Position numbers and translations under genes: made by a program
NCBI RefSeq assembly: GCF_947507565.1
Contig: NC_089193.1
Coordinates: 372,001 to 436,000, forward strand
DNA: 64,000 nt
Source: Oscarella lobularis
Taxonomy: Eukaryota > Porifera > Homoscleromorpha > Homosclerophorida > Oscarellidae
Direction: 5' to 3'
The notes under the pieces: generated by a model
What the model saw: the letters and a program-made list of their open reading frames with translations, nothing else
What the model was told of the DNA's origin: nothing
The model's database searches: none
Part shown: piece after piece, positions 35,713-46,346 of the stretch
Layout: every line of letters begins with the position of its first letter
How positions within the stretch are numbered: the first letter of the stretch is position 1

Positions 35713-38025
35713 ATGAGCAGCGCCGATCAGTTGACTCTCGCGTCGTACTCAAAAACAGACTCTACAGTTCGCTTCGCGAAAGACGGCGACTCCGGGTCAA
35801 CGGGAGGATGCTGCCGCAGCTCGGGCTCAATAGCGTGGATGATCGGAACAGCCATTGTGCTTGCCTTTGTGGGCGTTGCCGTCGGATGCGTTGCCCTTGC
35901 TCTCGTTCTCACCAAGGACACGACGACGTGCAACTGCGAAGAACGTAAGCCACTACATACACGTAACGGCATACCGAAAACGAAACTGCTCCGCCCACAA
36001 ATTTATGCATTCACATTCTTTACGGCGTCTTACTTAATCCTATACGTACTTTCGCACAGGACTAACGTTATTAAGGAAGGCATACTGCAGACAAGACTGC
36101 AGAGCTGTTTCAGTACATAGAAGCTGTTCTAATGCCTGCACAGCCACGCACTTTGAATTTCTGTGTCATCTTATGTCTGCTGTTTTGCAGTAGCTGCTCG
36201 ACCAAGCATCAGCCCTCAAAGAGGCAGTCAAGCACCAAAAACGGATTCTGGAAATATACATTACACGGACACGCCAAGAGTTCATATGACTGAGTCGGCA
36301 CCTCCGGGAGGCCACATATCATCGACATCAGCACCATCATCTGCACCTCCGGGAGGCCACATATCATCGACATCAACACCATCATCTGGATCTGATCTGG
36401 CAAGCAGACTCGTGGCAGTTGAAAACAGCTACGCTTCACTTAGAAAAGACGTACAAGATCTCAGCAAAAGCGTAAAGACTAGAGTTCTTCCCCGTTAGCA
36501 TTCGTAAATGTTTGATTTAATCGCGTAAGGTTGATGGATTGAAGACCCTTAAAACGAACGTCTCGACAATCCAGCAGCTCAGCAATCAGCTGAATGTCAA
36601 AGTAAAAACGTTGGAGACATCTACCACGAATCAGGTATGCAGAGACAGAAAAGCAATATCTTTCATAGCCAAGTGCTGTGTACTTAGACGACTACCAGCA
36701 CCGCGTTCTTCTTGTCCTGCGCTCAGCGCTATGACCGAAGCACTTCTTCGCTCAGTAGAGGAGTGCAATACTACAGAGACAGCAGCAGCGAAAGTCTCTG
36801 CGATTCAAGCGAGCAAGGAGTGGTGTGGACTCTCATCGAGTCGTTTTCCAAGGAGAACGACTACAGCAGCTTCGGTTCTAGAAACGGCTTTTCGTTTCCC
36901 TTTCCGAATCCGCCACTAAATCCAGTCGCTTATAGAAATAGCTTTACGTCGTCCGCGCGCACCGATTCGACGCACTTCCGTGCCACGTGCAACTTCTTCA
37001 CAAGCCTCAGCATCAGTTCAGGAAATCCGAGCGCGGCGAACGACAATACGGCCGTCGTCGCTCTAGTCGACTACGATCCGGTGCTGGACGGCGGTCGCGG
37101 TTGCACGCGCACAGAATTCATGTCAATCGAAGGCAGAACGTGTCGTCACTGTACTGCCTACTGGTCCCAATCCCTCGGCGAGCATCTCCACTACGATCCG
37201 AGCTCGGACAACTGTACGGCGCCTAACATAGGCGGAAATGCCCACTACTGGGGCTACTACCACACAAAGCCGCCGGCTAATTTCGCGTGCACCCAATCTC
37301 CTACTTCCACGACCCAATACTGGCTCGGACGCTACACGAATCGAACGTGCATGGGCTATCTGCGACGGGGAGGAAATCCGGCCAGCGGCATCTACGTAGT
37401 CGAGGACTTTGACGGCAAACCGTATAAAGTTTTCTGCGACTTTGACAGCGAAGTCGGCGCCTCTTGGACTCTAATCGAGGCCTTTGAGCGCGATCAGGCC
37501 GACGGAGTCGACTCCAGTTCGCCTCATCGCGCCTTCGTCGTCGATCGGCCACTCAGCGAGGACTCGCCGAATCTGAAGTCGTACAGACTGTCGCGCAATC
37601 GTATGCTTTCGCTGCGCAGCTCGTCGAGCAAGTAGCGCGCCACGTGCGGACTCCAAGCCGGAAGTCTGCGCGCGTCCTTGTCCTATCAGGATTACGCACG
37701 TGCTTCGTTCAGCGTCAAGCTGACAAGTGGCGACATACTTTCAGACAGGGTGCCCGCAGACGGCACTTCAATTAAAATGGATTATATCGGTCTCTTTGGC
37801 GTTTCCTGTTCGCAGTGCTCGATCGAGTGGATATTCAATGGCGGATCCGATCAACATATGCACTTCTTTGCTGATGTCAATAGTAACGGTGGCCTGCCTC
37901 TTGCAGGAGCGCCAGGATCGGTCGACGCGTTTGGGCGCTATCAAAATCAGTTATCCTCGCACAGGTGCGCCAACGGTCAGGCGGCCACTACTCAGTGGTG
38001 GGTCGGCGACTACATCAGCGACTGA
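35713..38025 (+). CDS. Type II membrane protein with tandem fibrinogen-like domains (in-frame TAG)
   Basis: Exons 35713-35944, 36191-36471, 36530-36634 and 36688-38025 join in frame (652 codons). There is no signal peptide; a TM segment (AWMIGTAIVLAFVGVAVGCV...) lies near residues 42-67, so the C-terminus should face outside. Next come a 15-residue Pro/Ser/Thr-rich unit present twice (APPGGHISSTS...), a coiled-coil stalk, then two Cys-rich modules of one family. Each has the VWTLIES/SWTLIEA-type motif, and the second opens with GIYVVEDFDGKPYKVFCDFD as fibrinogen-type domains do. Codon 522 is TAG (37633-37635). The first module has THFRATC at the matching place and the second reads SK(stop)RATC, so a Trp-to-stop change is the simplest explanation. 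Unless read through, the product lacks most of domain 2. Confidence 0.7.
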
Positions 38026-38393
38026 CAATAGAGGTCTTTTGTCGGTTTTCGTGCTTGCCGCATACTCAAAACTGCTGCTGAATTGTCGATCACCTTTTTT
38101 GTTTTGCCTTTCCTTATTTTAGCCTTTGTGTTAGCTTGAAGCACAATTTTCCTCTTGTCTTGCACTTGCATAACATTGCGTGTGCACGCAGGCACGCCCG
38201 CGAAGTGAAGGGCAACAAGAAGAGGTAGCAAAAATGGAAGAATAATGAAGAGATGGCAAAAATGGCGAGCTGGAAGATGAAGAGATGGACGAAATACAGA
38301 TGACGAAGAGATGATAAAGGCCCACAATGCAATTTACGCTTGTCAGTATGGATGGTAAGGCCGCCCCGCACCGTGAAAGCGTCCGTTTGGGGG
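38026..38393. other. Convergent 3' spacer
   Basis: Spacer between two convergently transcribed genes. A short minus-strand exon could lie near 38340-38390 but I cannot define it. Confidence 0.4.
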
Positions 38394-39866
38394 CTACCTA
38401 ACCTGGGGGCGACCCACCCTATCTAATGCACCACAACACATTGTGTGCGCAGTACTAAGTGCAAGCTGCGACACACTGCCATCGGGGGCCGATTCCAGGG
38501 TCCAATTTCTGCGGTCAGGTGTCCTAAACCGTGCCAGTGGGGTTTCAATCGAGAAGGTAACGTTGCAAAGATCGTCCCAACGTAGACAGTCTCCGAGACC
38601 ATTGAACAGACGATGGTCGACAAGACGACATTCTTCGGCAAACGGCATAAACGTGCGATTCAGACCGTACACGTCGGCAATGGTGTAGCTTGTCAAATTC
38701 GCAAGACAGACTAAGGCTTCGCCCAACCACGTGTCGAAGCTGCTATTACCCCTGGGCCTTGCAGCACAAGCGGGGGAGAGAAGTATGTATCGAGATAGTT
38801 AGGTGACACAAGGTAAGACGCGTTTTGCGCATTTGATGAAATCGGTGCAGTTGTCAATGCGCGACGAACAGCGAGGTTTGGCTGAAAAGAAACGGCACTA
38901 TATAAAAACAAAGCAAAAATCGTTGTGGATCATTTACCTATTTGACATCGTATGCCGCTGAAATCTGGTGGACAGGCGCACGTGGAGTCGCGAAATAGAT
39001 CAGTGCACGTCCCACCGTTTTCGCACCGCAAAGACGCACATTCGTCATTACCTAAAAAAATAAAAAATACAAAAAAAACGATAACGTTTGGACTCACATC
39101 CAACAGTTGCGGTGATTCGATAAAGATACCGACCACGAACGCCGAAGTTAGACGTTCTGGCGACCGAAAGAACAGAGCCCGTACCGGACAACGGATTCTC
39201 GAAAGTGCTCAAATCGCTCGCCACGTATCTGATCGAAACTCGACTAGCCCACTGAAGCTGATCGGCGGTCGAGTAATTGAACAATGAGTACGTCGTACGT
39301 TCGTCCGAGAATATAACAACTTGAAACGTATTGCGCTAGAACTAAGAATTAACACGTATTATTGTTATAGCCCTTATGCTAACCAGCGACGAAGAAAATG
39401 AAAAGCTTGTTACGCGATCCCACGTCGGAACAAAACCCCACGTCGCGGTAAAGGGCGTGCTGGTGAATTTTTTCACGTCGTTGTTGGCTCGCTGAAGAAT
39501 TTCTGACGAAACGTTGCTGTAGGTTTGATAGAAAACGTTGCCGCCTCGACGAGTATCAACGTCGGCCCAGAATGGGGCCACAATGGAAGGGAGATCTGAA
39601 TGTGGAAAAACCTTGGAATATAGCTTGTGTGCCGTACGTCGAATGATACAAGCCAGCTATTACAAATCTACGAGAAAAGGAGAAACCAATCAACAGAAAG
39701 AATGACTATAATATTATGCTGGAAGTACGTAGGCGTTACGATCGCGTGTTTTCAATGTAAAAAAAACACGTTGGTAAAGGAATACCAGAAGATGCATCGT
39801 CATCAAGACTTGGCATTCGAATGTCGCCTTGACCCGAGCCAAACGAATAAAGGTTCGAGTTAATAT
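38394..39866 (-). CDS. NIDO-EGF extracellular protein, partial model
   Basis: Exons reading down: 39866 to about 39768, 39595-39384, 39335-39098, 39051-38938, 38881 to about 38815, then about 38755-38394. The first three build a nidogen-type (NIDO) domain: SLDDDASSGIPLP, VAPFWADVDTRRGGNVFYQ, NTFQVVIFSDERTTY and QLQWAS are classic motifs. Exon 4 is a single EGF (NDECASLRCENGGTC...DFSGIRCQIG). The last part is Cys-containing (EECRLVDHR, GDCLRWDDLC) and unrecognised. No signal-peptide exon was found above 39866 and the 3' end is uncertain, so the gene may be incomplete or decayed. NIDO proteins are matrix or adhesion proteins; the function here is inferred only to that level. Confidence 0.6.
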
Positions 39867-41089
39867 CTAAGAATAGAAACGCAATAATGAATATGAATAT
39901 TCAACAAATTCCTAACGCAGAGGGGGAGGGGGCGGAAATATGATAAGAAAATGATTAAATATACATGCAAGCTTCTGTTCGTTCGGAATTGTGTTAAAAC
40001 CCTGCACTTTCAGCGGCTAAGCAGCGCGCGCGTGCACGAAGAAAAGGTGATAGAAAAGACGAGCCTACCGCTAGTTATATAGCCGCCCTCAATATACCCC
40101 TTCCGTTTATCAAACCACAGCGTCAGCTTGACATCTTAGTAATATGCATGGAAGTCGTGCGCCCAATGAGAACCTAACTCCCAAAAGAAATGCGCCCTTT
40201 TCTGAGCACCAAAAACTAGCTAGCTCACACGCACAATCGTGAAATGAACTGGGAAAGAGGAACTCGTCTGTCGGAAAGAATCAAGGCGCGATGAACACAA
40301 TTCTACACTACGAGTAGACGCGCGTTAGGACTCTAATTAATCAACACTTGCCTTGGCCGTTCAGTGCGAACCGCAGAGCAGAAAAAACAGCCCAAACAAC
40401 ACGTTCAGGAGAACCATATTACTTCTTTTCAGCAGATTTTAAAACAGTGTGCCGATTCTTTGATTTTCGTTCCCATGCAGGTTTTTTTTGAGGCACTGAG
40501 CGGAGAGAAATTGACTTACTGTGCGTATTCGCTCTGTGCCTGGCACGAAATGACAAAGGCTCCAAGGAACGTCCGCAAACGAAAACGCGCCGCAAATGAA
40601 ATATTCTTATTAATTAAATATCCGCTCGTGCGCTGCTTCGAACAGGCGACAGTGTATTCGAGCAGATGCATGACCCGGCCAATAACAGCCATCATACGAA
40701 CTTTCAAACTCAGACTCACGTGACGCTGCCATTGGGAACGATCCTCTGCATGACGGTGATCGGCAGCGTGGACTCCGAGCGCCGTCCTTCAATTCATTGC
40801 ACAGGATAATTCCCCTTGAGGGGCCTCGCTTCGAAGCGACAGACAGAATCCCTTAATTAGAAAAGGTCTTGCTATGGTTGCCTAATTAAATTACCTATAG
40901 AGTCGGAAGACAGCTGTAGAGTTGCAAGGTAAGATAGGATAAACGCCGCCACCATTGGGTACCAGTGAGCATTGAAGCTTACCTGCTTAGTCCTTTGAAG
41001 ACGCAGCTGCACGTGTATACGTACTGCTGAACGTATATACGGACGCGAGCGAGAGTAAGTAGGGCTCTTTCTGTTTTTATCCGGGTAAA
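39867..41089. other. No gene recognised
   Basis: Spacer upstream of the NIDO gene. Open frames of up to 119 codons (40364-40723) show no domain. Several TTAATTAA motifs are present near 40335, 40606 and 40850. Confidence 0.4.
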
Positions 41090-41580
41090 CGTTTGAGCTG
41101 CTTTCGTTTCTAGAGTCTTCGACGAGCGACCTTTTTAACGGCACTGCCACTTTTCGAATGGGATTCGTAAGGGATTCGAAGTGTTTTTGCGCGACAGGAA
41201 CTATTTTCACGAAAGTGAGGCCTCCTAAGAGGTCTCGCCAACAGTTTTTCGAGTTGCAAACCAGAACGAAAGCCTTGCAGGCAAAATTTGATCGCTCTGT
41301 TTGCAGGCACACCAAAGGCCTAAACTCTGATTGACAGTCGACGGGTCTCATTGGCTTTCCATCGAGCAACACTCAAAGTTGTCCTTCGCTACTTCGAAGC
41401 TCGTCTTTCCTCTGTCGTGCGTCAGAGGCTATTCTCAGATGACGAGAAGCAAGCTTAGAGGTATGTCTGTCTTCAGCTGTATTTATACGTGCGTGCAACG
41501 TTCACAGCGATCGCCACGAGCAAAAGTCTTGTGGCCCGGGTGGTAGTAAACCCTCAAAAGGAGCCTCACCTCAACTATTG
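41090..41580 (+). repeat. Repeat R2, copy 1
   Basis: One of three diverged copies (others at about 43985-44425 and 54940-55400). Shared landmarks in order: GTGAGGCCTCCTAAGAGGTC, CGACGGGTCTCATTGG, GAAGCTCGTCTTTCCTC, and a tail GTGGCCCGGGTGG...AAGGAGCCTCACC. No protein frame is conserved among copies. Confidence 0.65.
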
Positions 41581-41820
41581 TTGCATGAGTAGCTGTCGTC
41601 TTCATGTTCTCTTGTAGTATCTTCCTGATCCCCTCCCTTCATTAAAAAATGGTAGCGAACGTGAAATTTTAGTCAGTGTTCTTCCAACAGACCAGACCCA
41701 CGTGCCTGCAAATCTGAAAACAGTCTAATCAGATGGATATAATTCCTCTGAGGAGATGTAGCTGCCTCATGGCCTTCGGGCATGGCCCACACTGGTCCTT
41801 ACTCGATCTTCACATATTAA
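41581..41820. other. Short spacer; no feature seen
   Basis: Separates R2 copy 1 from the sushi pseudogene. The 41820 junction is the left break of the sushi duplication. Confidence 0.5.
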
Positions 41821-43168
41821 TATTTTAGAGTGCGGTTTAGTAAAAATAGATTATACTCAGCGAGTAGCATACTCAGAGTTTAATGAAACTTGGATAGCGA
41901 CGTTCACATGTTGATATAGGCAGAATTTATTTGGAGATGAAAAGAAGTTCTGCAAGGGGAGCGACACGCGCTGGCGTGGTTCAAACTTTGACGTTCAATT
42001 GCCTACATGTTCAAGTGCGAATCTCATCTCTTAGTCGATTTAGTTACGAATCGAATTGCATCTTTCTTTTTAGGCTGCCCTATTTTGGAACTTGACAACG
42101 GCAATGTGGTTCAGGATGGCGTCAGTGCTACGTATTCTTGCAACGTACGTCGGTTTCAGACTTCATGGAAGTCGAACTAGAACGTGCGTCAAATATTCCG
42201 GAGAATGGAGTGGATGTCCACCTGTTTGCTCTTTTTCCTCTGGTATTTGATAATTGTGAAATGACATATTATAGAGTGTCTTTGTGGAAGATGGCCCAGG
42301 TGACCCGTCTGATGAAGACTTCTACTTACCATGCTGCTCTCCTCCTAAACGACCTAATGGATCGGTTGTCCTAACGTCTCGACGAAAAGGCGTACGTTTG
42401 GCGAAGTATATCTGCGACAGCGGCTTCAGATTGACAGGAAGGTGTCATACACGAGAGTGCAGTTCTTCAGTTAATTTCTTGTTACCATCGTTCGAACCAT
42501 CGTGCTTGTCAAGTAGGTATACGCTTATGGATCATAGATTAAGTTGAACCACTTTGCCACAGCATGCCCGTCTCTCTCAAATCCGCGAAAAGGAGAAGTT
42601 CTGGTCATAGGATCTCGAGCAGCATACTCGTGCCATGCTCCGTTCATACTATACGGAAACGCGGAGCGGCTGTGTTCAAATGTAACGCGCCAGTGGATAG
42701 GCGAAGCTCCTGTTTGCTCGAGTGAGAGTTATCCGACGAGTATGATTAATTTGAAGATGGTCTAATTTTGTTTTAATTAAGGCTGCTCCGCGCCACCTGA
42801 CCTAGTAAACTGTCGGGTCGAAATTCTGGGCACGTCTTTTCCTTTTAGTTTACATGTAGGATATGCCTGCAATGAGAGCTACCGCTTGGTCGGAATATCC
42901 GATAACTATTGCTCGGATGGCGAATTGCTTGCGCCAGTACCGTTCTGTTCAGGTTTGCTTGAATTAAAAATAGGTTTGTGCTCTAATAATGAGTCCGCCT
43001 CCGCCTCCGCCTCGTTTGCCAAACGAATTCGTTCAAGAGTTGGAATCCGTGGCGACGTACATCTGCAGTGATAGGGAACTCTTCATGTTTGGAGATGCAA
43101 CGATTACTTGCAATGCTCTAGCAAGGAAGTGGTCTGAATCAAAGCGAAGTTGCGTCCCAAGTAAAGTC
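41821..43168 (+). pseudogene. Decayed duplicate of sushi exons 11-16
   Basis: Direct copy of about 21121-22468 at high identity. Defects seen: TGA replaces CGA in the first module (TGTTGATATAGG near 41910); four extra bases (GTAC) follow TGCAAC near 42146 and shift the frame; the acceptor TAG before the fourth module became TGG (near 42286); the first cysteine codon of the last module is lost near 42990. Exon 14 and most of exon 15 remain open. No signal-peptide exon precedes it. The 3' end runs into a kelch-like exon instead of sushi exon 17. Confidence 0.85.
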
Positions 43169-43216
43169 AATAACTTTTCTTAAACACACCTGACGCTTTT
43201 CTCTCTTTAATTATAG

Positions 43217-43755
43217 GGGTAGTAATTTGGAAGACGGAGATCAGAGAGCTGCTCAATATTTTGAAACGAAGCGCTTCAAAGACATTGAACTTCAACTTGG
43301 TCTGGGACAATCTAGGTAACCTAGAGAAAATTGCAATAGAGCGATCGACGCAAATAATAATCAGCGACAGGGTGTTTTACGCACCTGTCCTAAATAATTT
43401 GGGGCTGCTCTTGGTGCTACTCGAGCGAAACCTTAGGCGCTGGTCGTTGTACGTTCCAGATCGCATACCTAAGGCACCGCTGGACAAAACGAAAGTAGTT
43501 ATTTCAGTGACGAAAAACAGTTGCATAGCTTTCTTTGGCGGTAGGAAACGCTTCACGTCTGCAGACAATGACAGACTTTGGATCTATACCCCAAAGATGC
43601 GAACGTGGACGAAGTTTCCAAACGAAGGAAGGTCGCCAAAACAGGTAACATCGTACGCAACGATGAATTCAATGAGCAACGGATCGTTGCTTCTTTTGGG
43701 AGGAATTGACAACACGTCGAGCTTCGGTATTCTCTTCTTCCAGAACAGTTCCTAG
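43217..43755 (+). pseudogene. Kelch-like exon joined in phase to the sushi copy
   Basis: After an acceptor TTATAG the frame stays open for 179 codons to TAG at 43753-43755. Motifs SCIAFFGGRKRF, NDRLWIYTPKMRTW and GSLLLLGGIDN match two kelch blades. Its phase fits the donor of the sushi exon just upstream, so splicing could join them, but the upstream sushi exons are broken. No start codon of its own is evident. It is probably a fragment of the kelch family represented at 27387 and 54035. Confidence 0.55.
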
Positions 43756-43984
43756 TGACGAGATATATAAATTCTTTTAGAGTTCGACTCTGTCCAGTGT
43801 ACTCGGACGATGCGCGCGTTATCAGGAGATTTCCATACAGAAAAGATGGTTCTTCGAATATAAGGCTGCCTGTGTATCCAGCTAAAAGTTTTGTACTGCG
43901 TACTCTTTTCAGTCGTTTATTGACCGAGTATTCGTGTTTAGATCAGGGTGGGCAAGACGGTCAATTGAAAGTAAAGTAAACGTT

Positions 43985-44425
43985 ATACCTGACTGATTTT
44001 TTTCGCCGAGCATCTTTTGCGGCAGTGGCTTGTCGAACTTTTCTGTTCGGTGACACCTTTACGAGCATTTGAGGTCTCCTAAAGTGCCCCATCATGAATT
44101 TTTCGTATCGCCAAACAGAATGCAAGGCTAGCTGACGCAACTTAGTAGTTGCCTTTGAAAGTAAAGCTAAGGCCTACACTAATACGGCGTAGTCGACGCG
44201 TCTCAGTGCTATCCCAAGTCACAAGAGCCAAATTTATCAACTTCTTTATCGGGGCTCGTTTCTCCTCCACCGTAAGTAAAACGCTTTTGTCCGATAACCG
44301 TACAGAAGCCTAGGGATGTGTTTCTCCTTCGCTAGAATTATAGGCTCGGGCGATGTTCACAGCGGCCGCGGCGAGGAAATGTCTCGTGGCCCGGGTAATG
44401 CTGCACCCCGAAATGGGGCCTCAGC
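43985..44425 (+). repeat. Repeat R2, copy 2
   Basis: Shares CGACGCGTCTCAGTGCT, GGCTCGTTTCTCCTCC, GATGTTCACAGCGGCC and the tail GTGGCCCGGGTAATG...GGGGCCTCAG with the other R2 copies. It contains no conserved protein frame. Confidence 0.65.
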
Positions 44426-45150
44426 CAGTGTCTTTTTAATTGCCGTCGCTTTTAATTTAGTGGCTAATTGTGCGAGGAGGCGAAGGAAAGAACTTGAAAG
44501 GTGACAAGTAAGTGCAAACTGACCAGTGGTCTCTTTCGTCGTATATAATCGTCGTCCTTCAGTCTTTCTACTATCACAGCACTTCTACGTAATTATTTTC
44601 GAAGAAGATCCCTATTTTTGTTGAACCCAGCTCATTATCCCTTCCTTCAGGTTGCGACTCTGTGAGGTCCGGTTCCTTTATAGTTTCTTTACGTTTTCCC
44701 TTGGCTTCGTTCTTCGATATCGCTTCCACATCTTACGATGTACCACAAATTTGTACGTGTAACGCTATAGTGAGTAAAAGCGCCCTTAGAATAACAGTGG
44801 CTGCTTCGCGTCGACTGTCCTCAACTGAAGTTTGGTGATACAGATATAAGTTTAACCAAAAAGACGGCGGGGGTTCTTTTTTACTTGACGCACGTTCACT
44901 CGCTCTTCCCACATAGTTTCAAAGATGCGAAATTCCCCGACGACGAAGGCAAACACAGACGGCAGGAGCGGTAGCGATGGAAGTTAACTCATAGATATGA
45001 TTAGGTGAGGTGGTAATTGGAGGAAGCTAGTTCAGTCGAGGTTTGCTCGTGATTGGCTAACTGCACCGTGGTGTGACGCCGGATAATTACAAGAGTTGCT
45101 GCATCACCTGAAGAGCTATTAGTCGATCAGCAGCACCCTCACCGGCAGCA
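44426..45150. other. No gene seen
   Basis: Spacer. Sequence just before 45151 could be the promoter of the small secreted frame there. Confidence 0.4.
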
Positions 45151-45363
45151 ATGGCAGCAGTGGTGCTCTTCGCGCTTGTTTCTGTAGTTTGTCTTTGCCA
45201 CAGTGATGCGTTTCACCTCGCAGAGAATTTTCCGCGGCAGAACTTCGAAGTGCAAGGTATTAGTACCCGAAGACGTCTTCATAGCGTAGTTCAGCTTTTC
45301 AGGCTTCGGTCCGCAGAACAGTATCCCCCCCCCCCCCCCCCCCCCCCCCCCCACCACCAGTAG
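45151..45363 (+). CDS. Small secreted-protein frame or first exon
   Basis: ATG opens a convincing signal peptide (MAAVVLFALVSVVCLCHSDA) followed by a short mature part. After VQ a donor GTATTA at about 45258 suggests this is exon 1 of a longer gene; if unspliced, the frame runs into a poly-Pro stretch encoded by the poly-C tract and stops at 45363 (70 residues). I found no downstream exon. Support is the signal peptide only. Confidence 0.4.
   Translation: MAAVVLFALVSVVCLCHSDAFHLAENFPRQNFEVQGISTRRRLHSVVQLFRLRSAEQYPPPPPPPPPHHQ
45325..45352. repeat. Poly-C tract (28 C)
   Basis: Homopolymer of 28 C followed by ACCACCAG. Length is likely variable and may be misassembled. Confidence 0.85.
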
Positions 45364-45399
45364 AATTTGAACGCGTTGCCGTAAAACTAGAGACAATGC

Positions 45400-46346
45400 T
45401 ACGTCAACCCTCCTGTGCGCTATCCTGTAGAAGACTTTATAGTCTTCCCACGGGATCTCTCTACTTCCAGCTTGTCAATAATTAAGTTTATGCATACTCA
45501 ATTCTCGCGAAATGCAATTTTCTATATATATTGTGTTTTGCATTGGGATCAAATAGCACTTAGTCTATGATATAGCATTTAATACGATTCAACTGCAAAA
45601 TTATTTGTTCTGCGTACAAAAAAATGAAGTGCGCTAATGCTCTTTACAACATAGCATATCGAAACAGTAGCCTCGCAATGCAACGCCTTCCGCGATGGCG
45701 CGCGTTGCGCACTCTCTCGATATCGAAACAGATGCGTTTTGCGTTCAACGCTGCTAGGCGGAATATGAGTTATTAGTAGAAAACTACAACGTTCCTAAAA
45801 TACTTAGAGTAGCAATTGATGCAGTAACAAACTAATTCCTTTTATTATTTTGTAGCCACAACTAAAATAGAGTCATCGTACAGCTTCTTTTTAATTACTA
45901 CTTTACCTAAAGGAATGTTGCGATGCAGTGAATTAAAACTCCTTTCTCAAGTAACTGACGGTGTCTCCGTCTGCAATTATAGGTATTAATTTGGTATCTG
46001 AAATTTTCAACTCTTTGCCGTGTAATTCACGTTAATTCGTAGGAATACGAAGTGTTCGCGACCCAGACACAGGCTTTTAAGTCACGTTGGAAAGGAGCTA
46101 TTTTCAGGGCATCACAAATATCAGGTCTTAAGACTTAAGACTCTGCCACAATTTGTATTAATTGTTATGTTGCAATGATAGCTTGTGCATCTTTGTGCCC
46201 GTGCGAATAAGGACAGACGCGTTTTTCACTATGCAGCCAGTTCAGAATCACACGCGAAAGAGAAATTAAGCTCTTTCGACTTTTCTTTTCAATGTGATGA
46301 CAACTTTCTATTTCTTTCGCATAGCATTTTCATTTTTTGTCTAGCC
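45400..46346. other. 5' flank of receptor kinase B
   Basis: No exon recognised. An in-frame ATG at 46185 would add 54 residues to the receptor's amino end; I prefer the ATG at 46347 because the leader there matches the start of the paralogue. Confidence 0.4.

Noticed and set aside
36712-37635. Treating 37635 as the natural stop of the fibrinogen-like gene
   Set aside because: Domain-like sequence continues in the same frame for 130 codons and aligns with the first module, so the TAG looks secondary.
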